Source: an uncultured Porphyromonadaceae bacterium (lineage in GTDB: Bacteria > Bacteroidota > Bacteroidia > Bacteroidales > Muribaculaceae). From it: a stretch of DNA of 9,725 bases. The stretch is from contig URWH01000058.1 of NCBI GenBank assembly GCA_900551515.1, forward strand, positions 1 to 9,725. Direction: 5' to 3'. The translations under genes and the position numbers were made by a program. The notes under the pieces were generated by a model. The model did not search any database and was not told the origin of the DNA. It saw nothing but the letters and a program-made list of their open reading frames with translations. Positions 1 to 7,651 of this stretch are shown piece by piece. How positions within the stretch are numbered: the stretch's first letter is position 1; the number at the start of each line of letters is the position of its first letter.

Positions 1-557
1 TGGAAGCGCTGGCAGTGGTCGTCGGCGCACACATCATAGAGCGTGTGGGCGGCATGGTCGGTCCACCGTATGGTCTCAGCCTCGGTCTCGGTGCAGGGGA
101 TGCTCTCGCCGACGGCGCTGTTGCGTATCTGCGCAAGCGCCCAGCTGCGGGAGATGACGGCATGCGCTTTCAGAAACTCTTCGGGCGCCGAGGCGTTCAT
201 CTCCGAGGAGATGACGCTGAGGAGATAGTGCTCGATGTCGATCTCGTTGACCACGGCAAGGTTGTCGCCGGCCTGGATGACGGCGAGGTCGCCGCCGAAC
301 TGCTGGTCTTCGTGCTGCTGCCAGTGGAAGCCGATGCCTATGGTGACGTCGGCCACGGTGGCGATGGCGTCGGCCGTGCCGGGCTGCAGCCGGAACTCAG
401 AAGCTGTGCCTTGGCCGGCGAGCGTGATACCGTCGGCCGTCCGCGTGAACTCGAGTGTGCCGCCGGTGGCAGCGGTGCCGTTGACCGTGTAAGAGCCGCT
501 GAGGGAGATTCTTACCGACGGGGCTTCGAGAATGCCTACTTTTATCGTTGGGTTCAT
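1..557 (-). CDS. SpoIID/LytB-domain protein (C-terminal part beyond window)
   Basis: Only the first 185 residues are in the window. Residues 104-142 carry the SpoIID/LytB core: an NEIDIEHYLLSVISSEMNAS stretch followed by EEFLKAHAVISRSWALAQ, then DVCADDHCQRF (175-185), a continuation typical of the family. Characterised SpoIID proteins are lytic transglycosylases that cut peptide-stripped peptidoglycan glycan strands; the glutamate of the SEM motif (E119 here) lies at the position regarded as catalytic. Residues 1-100 look like a beta-rich N-terminal region opening with KVGIL. No hydrophobic signal peptide is visible at the chosen ATG, which is odd for a wall enzyme. The ATG at 557 is chosen because the upstream gene stops at 568, leaving a 10-base gap, and the family-like KVGILEAP start follows directly. 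It is the last visible gene of a four-gene minus-strand unit. Domain assignment is firm; substrate and location are inferred. Confidence 0.85.
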   Translation of the reverse strand, partial: MNPTIKVGILEAPSVRISLSGSYTVNGTAATGGTLEFTRTADGITLAGQGTASEFRLQPGTADAIATVADVTIGIGFHWQQHEDQQFGGDLAVIQAGDNLAVVNEIDIEHYLLSVISSEMNASAPEEFLKAHAVISRSWALAQIRNSAVGESIPCTETEAETIRWTDHAAHTLYDVCADDHCQRF

Positions 558-567
558 TGCGTGATGT

Positions 568-1446
568 TCAATGTGTGATGATATTGGCGAGTTGTGAAAC
601 CGGGTAGGTGACTTCGCTGATGATGCCGGCTGTCTCGTCGGCGGTGATGTTGCGGAAGTCTTCGGCGCGCGGGGCTACGAAAACGCCGGCGAGGTCGACC
701 GAGGCGGGGCTGATGAGGCGGCATCCCGCACCGTTGCCGTAGCAGGCGGGGCGGTGCCTCCGGCGCGGAATGACGATGGCGTGCCGCCCCTCCTCGTCGT
801 GCCACGCGAGTATGTTGACCATCGGCAGGCCGGTCTCCACATCGGCGGGGAGCCGGTCGGGCAGGCCGCTGAGAATTTCGGGCGTCGGATCGTCGATGGC
901 GAAACATGCCGGCAGCAGATCGTAAAGACTTATGCGCCCTTCGGCGGCTGCCGGAGCTGCCTCGCGGAGTGCGCCGATGATGGGGAAGCAGCGCGTGGGC
1001 GCCGCCTGAAAGTGGAGATGGTCGGGCGCCGATGCCCCGCACCGCGGTCCGTTATAGAATATGGTGTGTCCCGGCAACGCGTCGGTGAGGCGCAGCATAT
1101 CGGCAAAACGGCCCGCTATGCGCTGCGGCGTGTGAGCTGTGCAGGCAATGGTGAGATGCTCCGGGAAGATGGGGTAGGGGTTCACGAGTATTTCGTAATC
1201 GCCGAAGGGCAGGGCGCGCTGCTCCGTGGGGCGGTTCGCCCGGCAAAGAAAGCAGGGCCGACGCGCGATGGCGCCTTTGTCGACGGCGGCTCCGGTGGAG
1301 ACGGCGCGCGCCGGATTGTGCTGCACGGTGATGGGGCGCACCGGCGTGTCGAGCGTGCGGGTGAGGCAGCCGGCGAGGGCGTCGAAGCGTTGGCGCGTCT
1401 CCGGCCATTCGTCGAGCTGAGCTGTTATGAATTCAGTGATGTTCAC
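568..1446 (-). CDS. DUF4922-type protein, GalT/HIT-like nucleotidyltransferase or phosphorylase candidate
   Basis: This 292-residue protein resembles Bacteroidetes proteins annotated as DUF4922. Visible features are a CFLC pair (C65, C68) that could bind zinc, a conserved [17 protein letters not shown] block (84-100), an [10 protein letters not shown] segment (130-139), and DHLHFQ (142-147). The last fits the HxHxQ signature of galactose-1-phosphate uridylyltransferase-like members of the HIT superfamily (GalT has HPHGQ), where the middle histidine is the nucleotidylated residue; H145 would be its counterpart. The family therefore probably handles nucleoside-diphosphate or sugar-phosphate substrates, but the reaction is not known to me. 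Translation starts with GTG at 1446, and that GTGA overlaps the TGA stop of the glycosyltransferase gene upstream, which implies translational coupling. It stops 10 bases before the SpoIID-like gene. The protein looks cytosolic, with no signal peptide or membrane segment. Confidence 0.82.
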   Translation of the reverse strand: MNITEFITAQLDEWPETRQRFDALAGCLTRTLDTPVRPITVQHNPARAVSTGAAVDKGAIARRPCFLCRANRPTEQRALPFGDYEILVNPYPIFPEHLTIACTAHTPQRIAGRFADMLRLTDALPGHTIFYNGPRCGASAPDHLHFQAAPTRCFPIIGALREAAPAAAEGRISLYDLLPACFAIDDPTPEILSGLPDRLPADVETGLPMVNILAWHDEEGRHAIVIPRRRHRPACYGNGAGCRLISPASVDLAGVFVAPRAEDFRNITADETAGIISEVTYPVSQLANIITH

Positions 1447-2783
1447 GGCTTTACAGCGTTGTTAAAACGCTGGCGGGCTTCAATCTCCCAGGTGCGCAGC
1501 GTGTCTTTGTAGTTGTCGAAGATGTTAGCCTTGGCTATGCTCAGCGAGGCGTCGGAGTTGCCCTGCCACCGGCGGCACAGATAGAGCACATCGAAGATGC
1601 GCCCGATGTGGAAGCGCCGGGAGAGACGCAGACCCATGGCATAGTCCTCCCCGTAGCTGACATCCGGGAAGGGGAAGCGCCGCGCCACGGCGGTGGCGAA
1701 GGCTCGCGGAGCGCCGAGTCCGTTGACGCGCAGCAGGTTGTTGTGGCCGTTGTGGTCGGTCCATTCGCGGTGGTCGATGGTGCCGGGAGGTATCGGCGCG
1801 AGGTTGAAATCGGTGAGCGAATAGGCTCCGACAACCATCGCGCAGCGCTCGCGCCGGAAGCAGTCGACGATAGTCTGGAGCGTCCGGCCGGAGCTATAGA
1901 TGTCGTCGCTGTCGAGCTGCACGGCAAACCGGCCGCAGCGCTCGCTGAAAAGAGCCTCGTTCCAGCAGCCGCCGATGCCGTGGTCTGTCGTGCTGGGGAT
2001 GATGTGTATGAGCCGCGGATCGTCGGCGAGACGCCGGATCACCTCGGTGGTGCCGTCGGTGCTGTGGTTGTCGACCACGATGACGTTGAAGGGGAAGTCG
2101 GTGGTCTGGTCGAGGGCGCTGAAGATGGCGTCGGCTATCGTGTTGACGCGGTTGCGAACGGGGATGACCACGGAGGCCTCGACGGCGAAGCCGTCGCCGA
2201 AGTCGGGCGTTTCCGACGGCGCGGGCAGCCATGCGCCGATTTCGCGGAGGTGGGCGGTGAACACCTGCTCCATCTCGATCTGCACCTCGCGGTTACGCGG
2301 GTCTACGTAGCTGAAATGCTCATCGCACTCTGCCGCCGCGCTGCCTGCCGGACGCGCGGTGTAGAGCGCCTCGGGGATATGGACAATGGGAGCCATGCGG
2401 CTCAGGCGCAGCCACATGTCATACCATGCCGCCGCTTTCAGTCCATCCGGCATTTCTGCCGCCGCGCGGGTGAATCGCTCGGTGTCCACCAGGACGGCGG
2501 GGCCGAAGCGGAAGTCGTTGCGCACCGATCCTTTCTGCCAGCGGGTGAGGGGAGCTTCTTCGGCCGTCCCGTCAGGGAGTAGGCGGCGGTAGTCGGCATA
2601 GACGATGGCGGCGCCGGTGTCGGCCATCACGGATGCCATGCGGTTGAGCTGAAGCGGGCTGATGTCGATGGCCATGGCGGCGTCGGTGGTGAGGAGAATG
2701 CAGGGGCTTTCGGCCATGGCGGCGATGGCGCGGATTGTTTCCGACGGGCAGAGCCCGTTTATGATTTCGTGTTGCGTGGTCAT
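1443..2783 (-). CDS. GT2 glycosyltransferase with extra degenerate N-terminal GT-A-like region
   Basis: A 446-residue protein. The C-terminal half is a clear family-2 GT-A domain: [11 protein letters not shown] (202-212), [16 protein letters not shown] (234-249), the nucleotide-sugar/metal motif QLDSDD (289-294), a GED motif (378-380) followed by YAMGLRLS, and [13 protein letters not shown] (401-413). The first ~185 residues look like a partial second GT-A fold ([36 protein letters not shown]) without an evident P-loop-like start or proper DxD, so it is probably non-catalytic. No transmembrane segment is visible, so the enzyme is probably cytosolic or peripheral. The open frame runs much further upstream, but the ATG at 2783 is chosen because its ATGA overlaps the phosphatase stop and everything upstream overlaps that gene in another frame. 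The gene ends in a GTGA overlap with the DUF4922 gene. Donor and acceptor sugars cannot be read from the sequence. Confidence 0.87.
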   Translation of the reverse strand: MTTQHEIINGLCPSETIRAIAAMAESPCILLTTDAAMAIDISPLQLNRMASVMADTGAAIVYADYRRLLPDGTAEEAPLTRWQKGSVRNDFRFGPAVLVDTERFTRAAAEMPDGLKAAAWYDMWLRLSRMAPIVHIPEALYTARPAGSAAAECDEHFSYVDPRNREVQIEMEQVFTAHLREIGAWLPAPSETPDFGDGFAVEASVVIPVRNRVNTIADAIFSALDQTTDFPFNVIVVDNHSTDGTTEVIRRLADDPRLIHIIPSTTDHGIGGCWNEALFSERCGRFAVQLDSDDIYSSGRTLQTIVDCFRRERCAMVVGAYSLTDFNLAPIPPGTIDHREWTDHNGHNNLLRVNGLGAPRAFATAVARRFPFPDVSYGEDYAMGLRLSRRFHIGRIFDVLYLCRRWQGNSDASLSIAKANIFDNYKDTLRTWEIEARQRFNNAVKP

Positions 2784-3592
2784 GGCTGAGCGGTTTTGTC
2801 GGGTGAGAATGGCTTGTCGGCGAGCCGGCACAGGATCTGCGGGAAGATGGCAGGCGCAGCGGCGAGCACCGACAGTCCGCGGTCGTGGCGGAAATAGGTG
2901 TGGCAGGCGCCCGCCTCCGAGGCGATGAGCAGTGCGGCGCTGACGTCCCACAGGTGAAGGTTGAGCTCCCAGTAGCCCTGCAGGAAGCCGGCGGCTACGT
3001 AGCAGATGTCGACGGCAGCCGACCCCAGCCGCCGCAGTCCGCGCACGTGGGGGAGGATGCGCGCCACGTTGTCGAGGTTGTTGTCGGGCGTCGTGTCTTT
3101 GTCGACGGGGAAGCCGGTCGACACCACGCTGCGGCTGAGCTGCGTCTCGTCCGAGCAGTGGATCGTACGCCCGTTGAGGGTGGCACCCTGACCGCGCACG
3201 GCGGTGAAAAGCTCGTCGAGATACGGGATGTAGACCACGCCTACAATTGGCTCGCCACAGTGCTCGATGCCGATGGAAACGGCAAACAGCGGCAGCCCGC
3301 TGTTGAAATTCGTGGTGCCGTCGAGCGGGTCGATCACCCACCGGTAGCCGTCAGTGCCCTCATGCTCGCCCGACTCTTCGGAGAGGATGGCGTGGTCGGG
3401 GTAGGTGGCGCGAATGTGGCCTATGATGGAGTCTTCGGAGGATTTGTCGGCGGCGGTGACGATGTCGGCGTCGTTGAGTTTGTTGTGCACTTCGAGCCGG
3501 TCGGAGCGGAAGTAGCCGAGCTGTATTTTGCCCGCTTCGCGAGCCCACGCGGTGGCGTCGGCGAGAAGGCGTGATTGTATGCTGGTGTTCAT
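2780..3592 (-). CDS. Inositol monophosphatase family phosphatase (IMPase/SuhB/CysQ-like)
   Basis: The 270-residue length is normal for the lithium-sensitive Mg-dependent phosphatase family. The sequence has SEESG (71-75), [12 protein letters not shown] (85-96), [13 protein letters not shown] (190-202) and [14 protein letters not shown] (215-228). By family analogy E72, D88, D91 and D216 are the metal ligands. Members hydrolyse inositol phosphates, 3'-phosphoadenosine 5'-phosphate or related sugar phosphates, and the sequence alone does not say which. Bacteroidales rarely need inositol recycling, so a sugar-phosphate or PAP substrate is equally possible. It is the first gene of the minus-strand unit and starts about 70-80 bases downstream of a good -7 element. 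Its TGA overlaps the glycosyltransferase ATG (ATGA, 2780-2783). The ATG at 3592 is chosen from family alignment (the helix [13 protein letters not shown] follows) and because no closer start fits. Confidence 0.92.
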   Translation of the reverse strand: MNTSIQSRLLADATAWAREAGKIQLGYFRSDRLEVHNKLNDADIVTAADKSSEDSIIGHIRATYPDHAILSEESGEHEGTDGYRWVIDPLDGTTNFNSGLPLFAVSIGIEHCGEPIVGVVYIPYLDELFTAVRGQGATLNGRTIHCSDETQLSRSVVSTGFPVDKDTTPDNNLDNVARILPHVRGLRRLGSAAVDICYVAAGFLQGYWELNLHLWDVSAALLIASEAGACHTYFRHDRGLSVLAAAPAIFPQILCRLADKPFSPDKTAQP

Positions 3593-3654
3593 GACGGATG
3601 AAACTGGTCGCGGAATGTTAATTTGTAATAAGCCGGCAGAAGTTCAGTGCCGGG

Positions 3655-3690
3655 TTTGTAATGCAAATTTACGAAATTGAGTTAACTTTG
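3655..3690 (+). promoter_or_regulatory. Bacteroidetes-type promoter for the patatin gene
   Basis: TAACTTTG (3683-3690) matches the TAnnTTTG -7 consensus exactly, and TTTG (3655-3658) is a possible -33 element with a 24-base spacer, longer than typical. Transcription would begin only about 12-17 bases before the ATG at 3711, giving a very short leader. The ATG at 3706 runs into a stop after two codons, so 3711 is the usable start. Confidence 0.5.
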
Positions 3691-3698
3691 GTGCCAAA
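3664..3698 (-). promoter_or_regulatory. Bacteroidetes-type promoter for the minus-strand four-gene unit
   Basis: On the minus strand, TAAATTTG (3671 to 3664) matches the Bacteroidetes -7 consensus TAnnTTTG exactly. A TTTG that could act as the -33 element lies at 3698 to 3695. The spacer is 23 bases, a few longer than usual. It would give a leader of roughly 65-70 bases before the phosphatase start. The match is by eye, without experimental support. Confidence 0.5.
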
Positions 3699-3710
3699 TA
3701 GAGCGATGAA

Positions 3711-6023
3711 ATGAAAACGACATTCATAATATTGCTGCTGACGTTAGCGGCAACCCTGAGCGGACAGACGCTCTCCTCGCCGGCCGACAGCCTGGCGGGA
3801 CCCCAGTCGGTGGGCCTCGTGCTGAGTGGTGGCGGTGCCAAGGGAATAGCACATATCGGTGTTATTCAGGCGCTTGAGGATAACGACATACCCATCGACT
3901 ATATCTCCGGCACTTCGATGGGCGCCATAGTGGGCAGCCTTTATGCGTGTGGCTTCACCCCCGCCGAAATGATGTCGCTGATAGGCTCGGATGAATTCGC
4001 CAAATGGTCCACGGGCGTCGTCGATCCGAAGCTCACCTATTATTTTATGCAGGATGAGCCGCTGCCCACGATGGTCAGCCTGAATCTGGGCGACTCCACG
4101 CTCCTCAACTCGGTGTTGCCTTCGAGCCTTATCAATCCGCTGCCCATGAATTTCGCTTTTCTGGAGCTTTATGCACCCTACACGGCGCAGTGCCGGGGCA
4201 ATTTCAACCACCTGTTCGTGCCGCTGCGCACCGTCAGCTCCGACATGACCAACAAACGCATGATCGTGAGCTCGGGCGGCTCGCTGGGCGATGCCGTGCG
4301 CGCGTCCATGAGTTTCCCGCTGGTGTTTCATCCCATCCAGCGCAACGGGGCGCTGCTCTACGACGGCGGCATCTACGACAATTTCCCCGTCGACGTGATG
4401 CGCGACAATTTCGCCCCGCAGATAATGATCGGCGTGGATGTCTCGACCACGGATGCGCCCGACGAGAGCCAGAACATGATGACACAGCTCGAAACCATGA
4501 TCATCCAGCACAGCGACTATTCGCTCCCGCCCGACGAGGGCATAAAGCTGCGCATCCACCTCGAGCAGTTCGGCCTCCTCGATTTCGACAAGGCAAAGGC
4601 TATATATAAGATAGGCTACGACCGCGCTACCGAGATGATGGACTCGATAAAGAGCCGCATCCACAGCCGCACCCCGGCTGAGGCACGCCGCCTGCGCCGT
4701 GCCGTCTTCAAATCGCAGACGCCCGCCCTGGTCTTCAACAAGGTGACGGCCACCGGAGGCACCCCCTCGCAGAACGCCTACGTGCGGTCGCTTTTCACGC
4801 GCCACGAGGGCGACACGTTCGGCATCTCGCGCGCACGCGACGGTTTCTACCGCGCTATCACGCCCGGCAAATTCCGCAATCTCGAGCCGGCGGCCGTTTA
4901 CGACGACTCGACGCGCATGTTTGAGCTCAGCCTGAAGTCGACGCTGAAGGACAACATCCTGCTGGGCGTCGGGGGGTATCTCTCCACGTCGACCAACAGC
5001 ATGCTCTTCCTGACCGGCGGATATAAGACGTTGAGCTACAACTCGCTCGACGTGCGGCTCAACGGTTGGATCGGTCAGAGCTATCTCGCCGCCGAGGCTT
5101 CGGCGCGCATCAGGCTTATGCGCTCGGTGCCCTCGAGCCTGCAGGTCAAGGCTGTGGTCTCGCGACAGAAATATTTCCGCAGCGACAGGATGTTTTATCA
5201 GACGAGCGAGCCTACGGCGGTGGTGACAAACGAATATTTCGGCCGGATAAGCTATGGCTTCGCCATGGGACGCCGGGGAAAATGGGATCTGAGCGTGGGC
5301 TACGGCTGTCTCGAAAACAAGAATATGATCAACTGGGGCGCCCCCGCCGACGAGCACGACTATCTGCGGCAGAATCTTGCGCAGCTGCGCGTGCAGTTTG
5401 AGTACAGCACGCTCAACTCGGCCTTCCTGCCCACGAGCGGCGCTCTATATAAGGTTACGGCAATGGGCGTCACGGGACAGGCTTTCGTCACGTCGCCCGA
5501 CGTCAACAATGGCTGCCGCGTGCGCGACAACCGCATCTGGGCGCAGTGCGAAGTGCTCGCAACAAACTATTTCGACCTGTCGCGGCACTTCGCTTTCGGC
5601 ACGGAGGTCAACCTCCTGTATTCCACCCGTAAACTGCTCCCCGGCTATGCCGCTTCGGTCACCGATGCTCCGGAATTCAATCCCGCGCCATCTTATACCA
5701 ATGTGTTCACGCCCGACTTCCGTGCCAACTCGTTCGGCGTCATCGGCGTGATTCCCGTATGGAAGATCAGCTCCATACTGCAGATGCGCGGCCGTGCCGA
5801 CCTCTTTGTGCCACTTCGACCGATATTGCCCGATGCCGCCGGAATGGCGCGCTACGGCGACTATCTCTCGAAGGTCAGCTTCTTCGGCCAGATTGAGGCC
5901 GTGGCCACTCTCCCTTTCGCCAACGTATCTCTCTACACGCATTATGCGGGCGTCGAAAAAGGCCGATGGAATTTCGGCCTCACCTTCGGCTTCTTCCTTC
6001 AGGCACCCCGTTTCCTGCGCTGA
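3711..6023 (+). CDS. Patatin-like phospholipase with POTRA-like linker and outer-membrane beta-barrel
   Basis: 770 residues. Residues 1-19 form a signal peptide (MKTT, hydrophobic core, then LSGQ) without a lipobox. Residues 34-240 are a complete patatin domain: oxyanion-hole GGGAKG (40-45), nucleophile elbow GTSMG (67-71, Ser69) and the DGG motif (218-220, Asp218), making the Ser-Asp dyad intact. Residues ~338-412 resemble a POTRA domain (FNKVTATGG, YVRSLF, then RAITPGKFRNLEPA). From ~412 to the end, alternating hydrophobic/aromatic strands with turns (LGVGGYLSTSTNS, GRISYGFAMG, FNFGLTFGFFL-like end) indicate a BamA/Omp85-type barrel. The family predicts an outer-membrane lipid acyl hydrolase, with architecture similar to PlpD-type proteins in which the patatin is carried by its own barrel. 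The C-terminus ends in PRFLR, not a terminal Phe. Divergently transcribed from the phosphatase gene, and pyrB follows 183 bases later under its own signals. The in vivo substrate is unknown. Confidence 0.93.
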   Translation: MKTTFIILLLTLAATLSGQTLSSPADSLAGPQSVGLVLSGGGAKGIAHIGVIQALEDNDIPIDYISGTSMGAIVGSLYACGFTPAEMMSLIGSDEFAKWSTGVVDPKLTYYFMQDEPLPTMVSLNLGDSTLLNSVLPSSLINPLPMNFAFLELYAPYTAQCRGNFNHLFVPLRTVSSDMTNKRMIVSSGGSLGDAVRASMSFPLVFHPIQRNGALLYDGGIYDNFPVDVMRDNFAPQIMIGVDVSTTDAPDESQNMMTQLETMIIQHSDYSLPPDEGIKLRIHLEQFGLLDFDKAKAIYKIGYDRATEMMDSIKSRIHSRTPAEARRLRRAVFKSQTPALVFNKVTATGGTPSQNAYVRSLFTRHEGDTFGISRARDGFYRAITPGKFRNLEPAAVYDDSTRMFELSLKSTLKDNILLGVGGYLSTSTNSMLFLTGGYKTLSYNSLDVRLNGWIGQSYLAAEASARIRLMRSVPSSLQVKAVVSRQKYFRSDRMFYQTSEPTAVVTNEYFGRISYGFAMGRRGKWDLSVGYGCLENKNMINWGAPADEHDYLRQNLAQLRVQFEYSTLNSAFLPTSGALYKVTAMGVTGQAFVTSPDVNNGCRVRDNRIWAQCEVLATNYFDLSRHFAFGTEVNLLYSTRKLLPGYAASVTDAPEFNPAPSYTNVFTPDFRANSFGVIGVIPVWKISSILQMRGRADLFVPLRPILPDAAGMARYGDYLSKVSFFGQIEAVATLPFANVSLYTHYAGVEKGRWNFGLTFGFFLQAPRFLR

Positions 6024-6081
6024 TTAGCACCCCTGCGAAAAATATTGTGTTGAAGCGGGTGGCGGAGTCGCGGAAAATTGC

Positions 6082-6089
6082 TAAATTTG
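6082..6089 (+). promoter_or_regulatory. -7 promoter element upstream of pyrB
   Basis: TAAATTTG matches the Bacteroidetes TAnnTTTG consensus exactly and lies in the 183-base gap between the patatin gene and pyrB. No convincing TTTG -33 partner is present at normal spacing; the nearest TTG is at 6050-6052, 29 bases upstream. Transcription is expected to begin around 6093-6097, giving a leader of about 110 bases. Confidence 0.5.
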
Positions 6090-6099
6090 CATGCAGGTA

Positions 6100-6189
6100 A
6101 CCATACGCTCCGGGAAATTGAGGATGTACCGAAAACGCAATGGAGCAATTTGCTGAAAGTCAGGTCGATCAGTTTCCCCCGGGTGTGGT
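6100..6189 (+). promoter_or_regulatory. Long imperfect hairpin in the pyrB 5' leader
   Basis: Bases 6100-6121 pair with 6169-6189 in three helices: 7 bp (6100-6106 with 6183-6189, one G-U), a 3-base bulge at 6107-6109, 5 GC bp (6110-6114 with 6178-6182), a 2-base bulge at 6176-6177, then 7 bp (6115-6121 with 6169-6175, one G-U). This gives 19 pairs closing a 47-base loop that holds a small AGCA/TGCT hairpin (6144-6154). The stem would begin within a few bases of the predicted transcript 5' end and finish 17 bases before the pyrB ATG. No U-run follows the stem, so it is not a standard intrinsic terminator. I recognise no named riboswitch. Its role (attenuation, protein binding or mRNA stability) is open. 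Confidence 0.5.
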
Positions 6190-6206
6190 CTAAAACATCA
6201 TCAGTC

Positions 6207-7145
6207 ATGAACAAAAACTCTCTGGTGTCAATCGATGATATCTCGCGCGATGACATCCTCGATCTCCTCCGACGGGCCGCTTACTTTGAAGCGCACCCCA
6301 ACCACAAAATCCTCGACGGCAAGGTGGTGGCTACACTCTTCTTCGAACCGTCGACTCGCACCCGCCTCAGTTTTGAAACCGCTGTCAACCGCCTCGGCGG
6401 CCGTGTGATCGGCTTTTCCGATGCTTCGACCACAAGCTCCTCGAAAGGCGAAACGCTCAAAGACACCATCAAGATGGTGAGCAACTATGTCGATCTCATT
6501 GTGATGCGACATTATCTCGAAGGCGCGGCTCGCTATGCCACCGAGGTGACTGATGTGCCCGTGATCAATGCCGGCGACGGCGCAAACCAGCACCCCTCGC
6601 AGACCATGCTCGACCTCTATTCGATCTACAAGACGCAGGGCAAGCTCGACAATCTCACCATTACAATGGTGGGCGACCTCAAATACGGCCGCACCGTCCA
6701 TTCGCTCCTCATGGCTCTGCGCTATTTCAACCCCACATTCAATTTCGTGGCCTGCGACGAGCTCCAGATGCCGCGCGAATATCTCGACTTCTGCGAGGCA
6801 AACGGCATCCGCTACACCGAGCACAAGGATTTCACACCCGAGGTGATCAACACCACCGACATCCTCTATATGACACGTGTGCAGCGCGAACGTTTCGCCG
6901 ACATCATGGAATATGAGCGCGTCAAGGATCTCTATACCCTCCGCGCCGACATGCTCCGCGATGCCCGCGGCAATATGCGTGTGCTCCATCCGCTCCCCCG
7001 CGTCAATGAGATAGCTCAGGATGTCGACGACGATCCGCACGCTTATTATTTCGACCAGGCCCGCAACGGCCTCTATGCGCGTCAGGCCATCATCTGCCGC
7101 GCCCTGGGTATTGACATTTTCAAAGAATGTGACGACACAAAATGA
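6207..7145 (+). CDS. pyrB: Aspartate carbamoyltransferase catalytic subunit
   Basis: 312 residues, close to the 311 of E. coli PyrB. It joins carbamoyl phosphate and L-aspartate to make N-carbamoyl-aspartate, the committed step of de novo pyrimidine synthesis, in the cytosol. Seen in order: the carbamoyl-phosphate loop STRTR (49-53), [11 protein letters not shown] (77-87, K80 being the lysine contributed across the subunit interface), MRH (100-102), [19 protein letters not shown] (120-138), KYGRTVHSL (159-167), TRVQRERF (223-230) and HPLPR (261-265). All substrate-binding residues are present. The frame can be extended upstream to a TTG at 6078, but that would start inside the promoter and translate the leader hairpin, so the ATG at 6207 is preferred. 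It gives the family-like [17 protein letters not shown] start. The TGA overlaps the pyrI ATG (ATGA, 7142-7145), consistent with co-translation of the two holoenzyme subunits. Confidence 0.97.
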   Translation: MNKNSLVSIDDISRDDILDLLRRAAYFEAHPNHKILDGKVVATLFFEPSTRTRLSFETAVNRLGGRVIGFSDASTTSSSKGETLKDTIKMVSNYVDLIVMRHYLEGAARYATEVTDVPVINAGDGANQHPSQTMLDLYSIYKTQGKLDNLTITMVGDLKYGRTVHSLLMALRYFNPTFNFVACDELQMPREYLDFCEANGIRYTEHKDFTPEVINTTDILYMTRVQRERFADIMEYERVKDLYTLRADMLRDARGNMRVLHPLPRVNEIAQDVDDDPHAYYFDQARNGLYARQAIICRALGIDIFKECDDTK

Positions 7146-7612
7146 GCAGTATGACAAAAGAACGTAAAGAACTGGCTGTTGCAGCCCTCCGCTGCGGAAC
7201 CGTCATTGACCACATACCGGCCGATGTGCTTTTTAAGGCCGTCAAGATTCTCGGCATCGAAAAGATGACCACCAACGTGACCATCGGCAACAACCTCTCG
7301 AGCCACCGCCTCGGCAAAAAGGGCATCATCAAGGTGGCCGACGTGGAGTTCCCCGACGATGTCCTCAACCGCATTGCCCTCATAGCTCCGCACGCCAACA
7401 TCAACATAATCCGCGATTTCGAAGTGGTGAAGAAATTCCCCATCAAGCTCCCCGACGTGATCACGGGCATCGTGCGCTGCGGCAATCCCAAGTGCATCAC
7501 CAACAATGAACCGATGCGCACTCGCTTCGAAGTGATCGACCGCGACGACGTGACCATACGTTGCCACTATTGCGGCCATGTGGTGAAAAGCGGAGACGCA
7601 CAGATCGACTGA
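7142..7612 (+). CDS. pyrI: Aspartate carbamoyltransferase regulatory subunit
   Basis: 156 residues, against 153 in E. coli. PyrI binds effector nucleotides (CTP/UTP inhibit, ATP activates in the enteric enzyme) and holds PyrB trimers together in the c6r6 holoenzyme. The N-terminal allosteric domain shows [10 protein letters not shown] (19-28) and VTIGNNLSS (46-54). The C-terminal zinc domain has its four cysteines intact at C113 and C118 (CGNPKC) and C141 and C144 (CHYC). The first ATG overlaps the pyrB stop; an in-frame ATG at 7151 (MTKERKE) is an alternative that would shorten it by three residues. Presence of pyrI means this organism carries the allosteric class of ATCase and not a bare catalytic trimer. 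Whether effector specificity matches E. coli cannot be read here. Confidence 0.97.
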   Translation: MSSMTKERKELAVAALRCGTVIDHIPADVLFKAVKILGIEKMTTNVTIGNNLSSHRLGKKGIIKVADVEFPDDVLNRIALIAPHANINIIRDFEVVKKFPIKLPDVITGIVRCGNPKCITNNEPMRTRFEVIDRDDVTIRCHYCGHVVKSGDAQID

Positions 7613-7651
7613 CACTGACACTCCCTGACCAATCACCACATACCGCCGAGA

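Noticed and set aside
15..578. Plus-strand open frame of 187 codons at the left edge
   Set aside because: Antisense to the SpoIID/LytB-domain gene, whose translation has clear family motifs; the plus frame shows none.
2784..3341. Upstream in-frame extension of the glycosyltransferase to give 632 residues
   Set aside because: It overlaps the phosphatase gene in another frame and translates to Arg/Pro/His-rich shadow sequence; the ATGA junction at 2780-2783 gives a much better start.
3744..5357. 537-codon minus-strand open frame
   Set aside because: Antisense to the patatin-barrel gene. Long antisense frames are common in this GC-rich codon usage, and it carries no recognisable motif.
6029..6060. 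Possible weak terminator hairpin after the patatin gene (ACCC..GC with GCGGGT)
   Set aside because: Short interrupted stem, wide loop and no following T-run; not enough to call a terminator.
6091..6156. 21-codon leader peptide frame (ATG at 6091, TGA at 6154-6156) in the pyrB leader
   Set aside because: Its ATG is two bases after the -7 element, probably upstream of the transcription start. A shorter start at 6124 is possible, but nothing supports translation.
6078..6206. TTG-initiated N-terminal extension of PyrB
   Set aside because: The start would lie before the -7 element, the extension has no PyrB counterpart, and the ATG at 6207 gives the normal family length.
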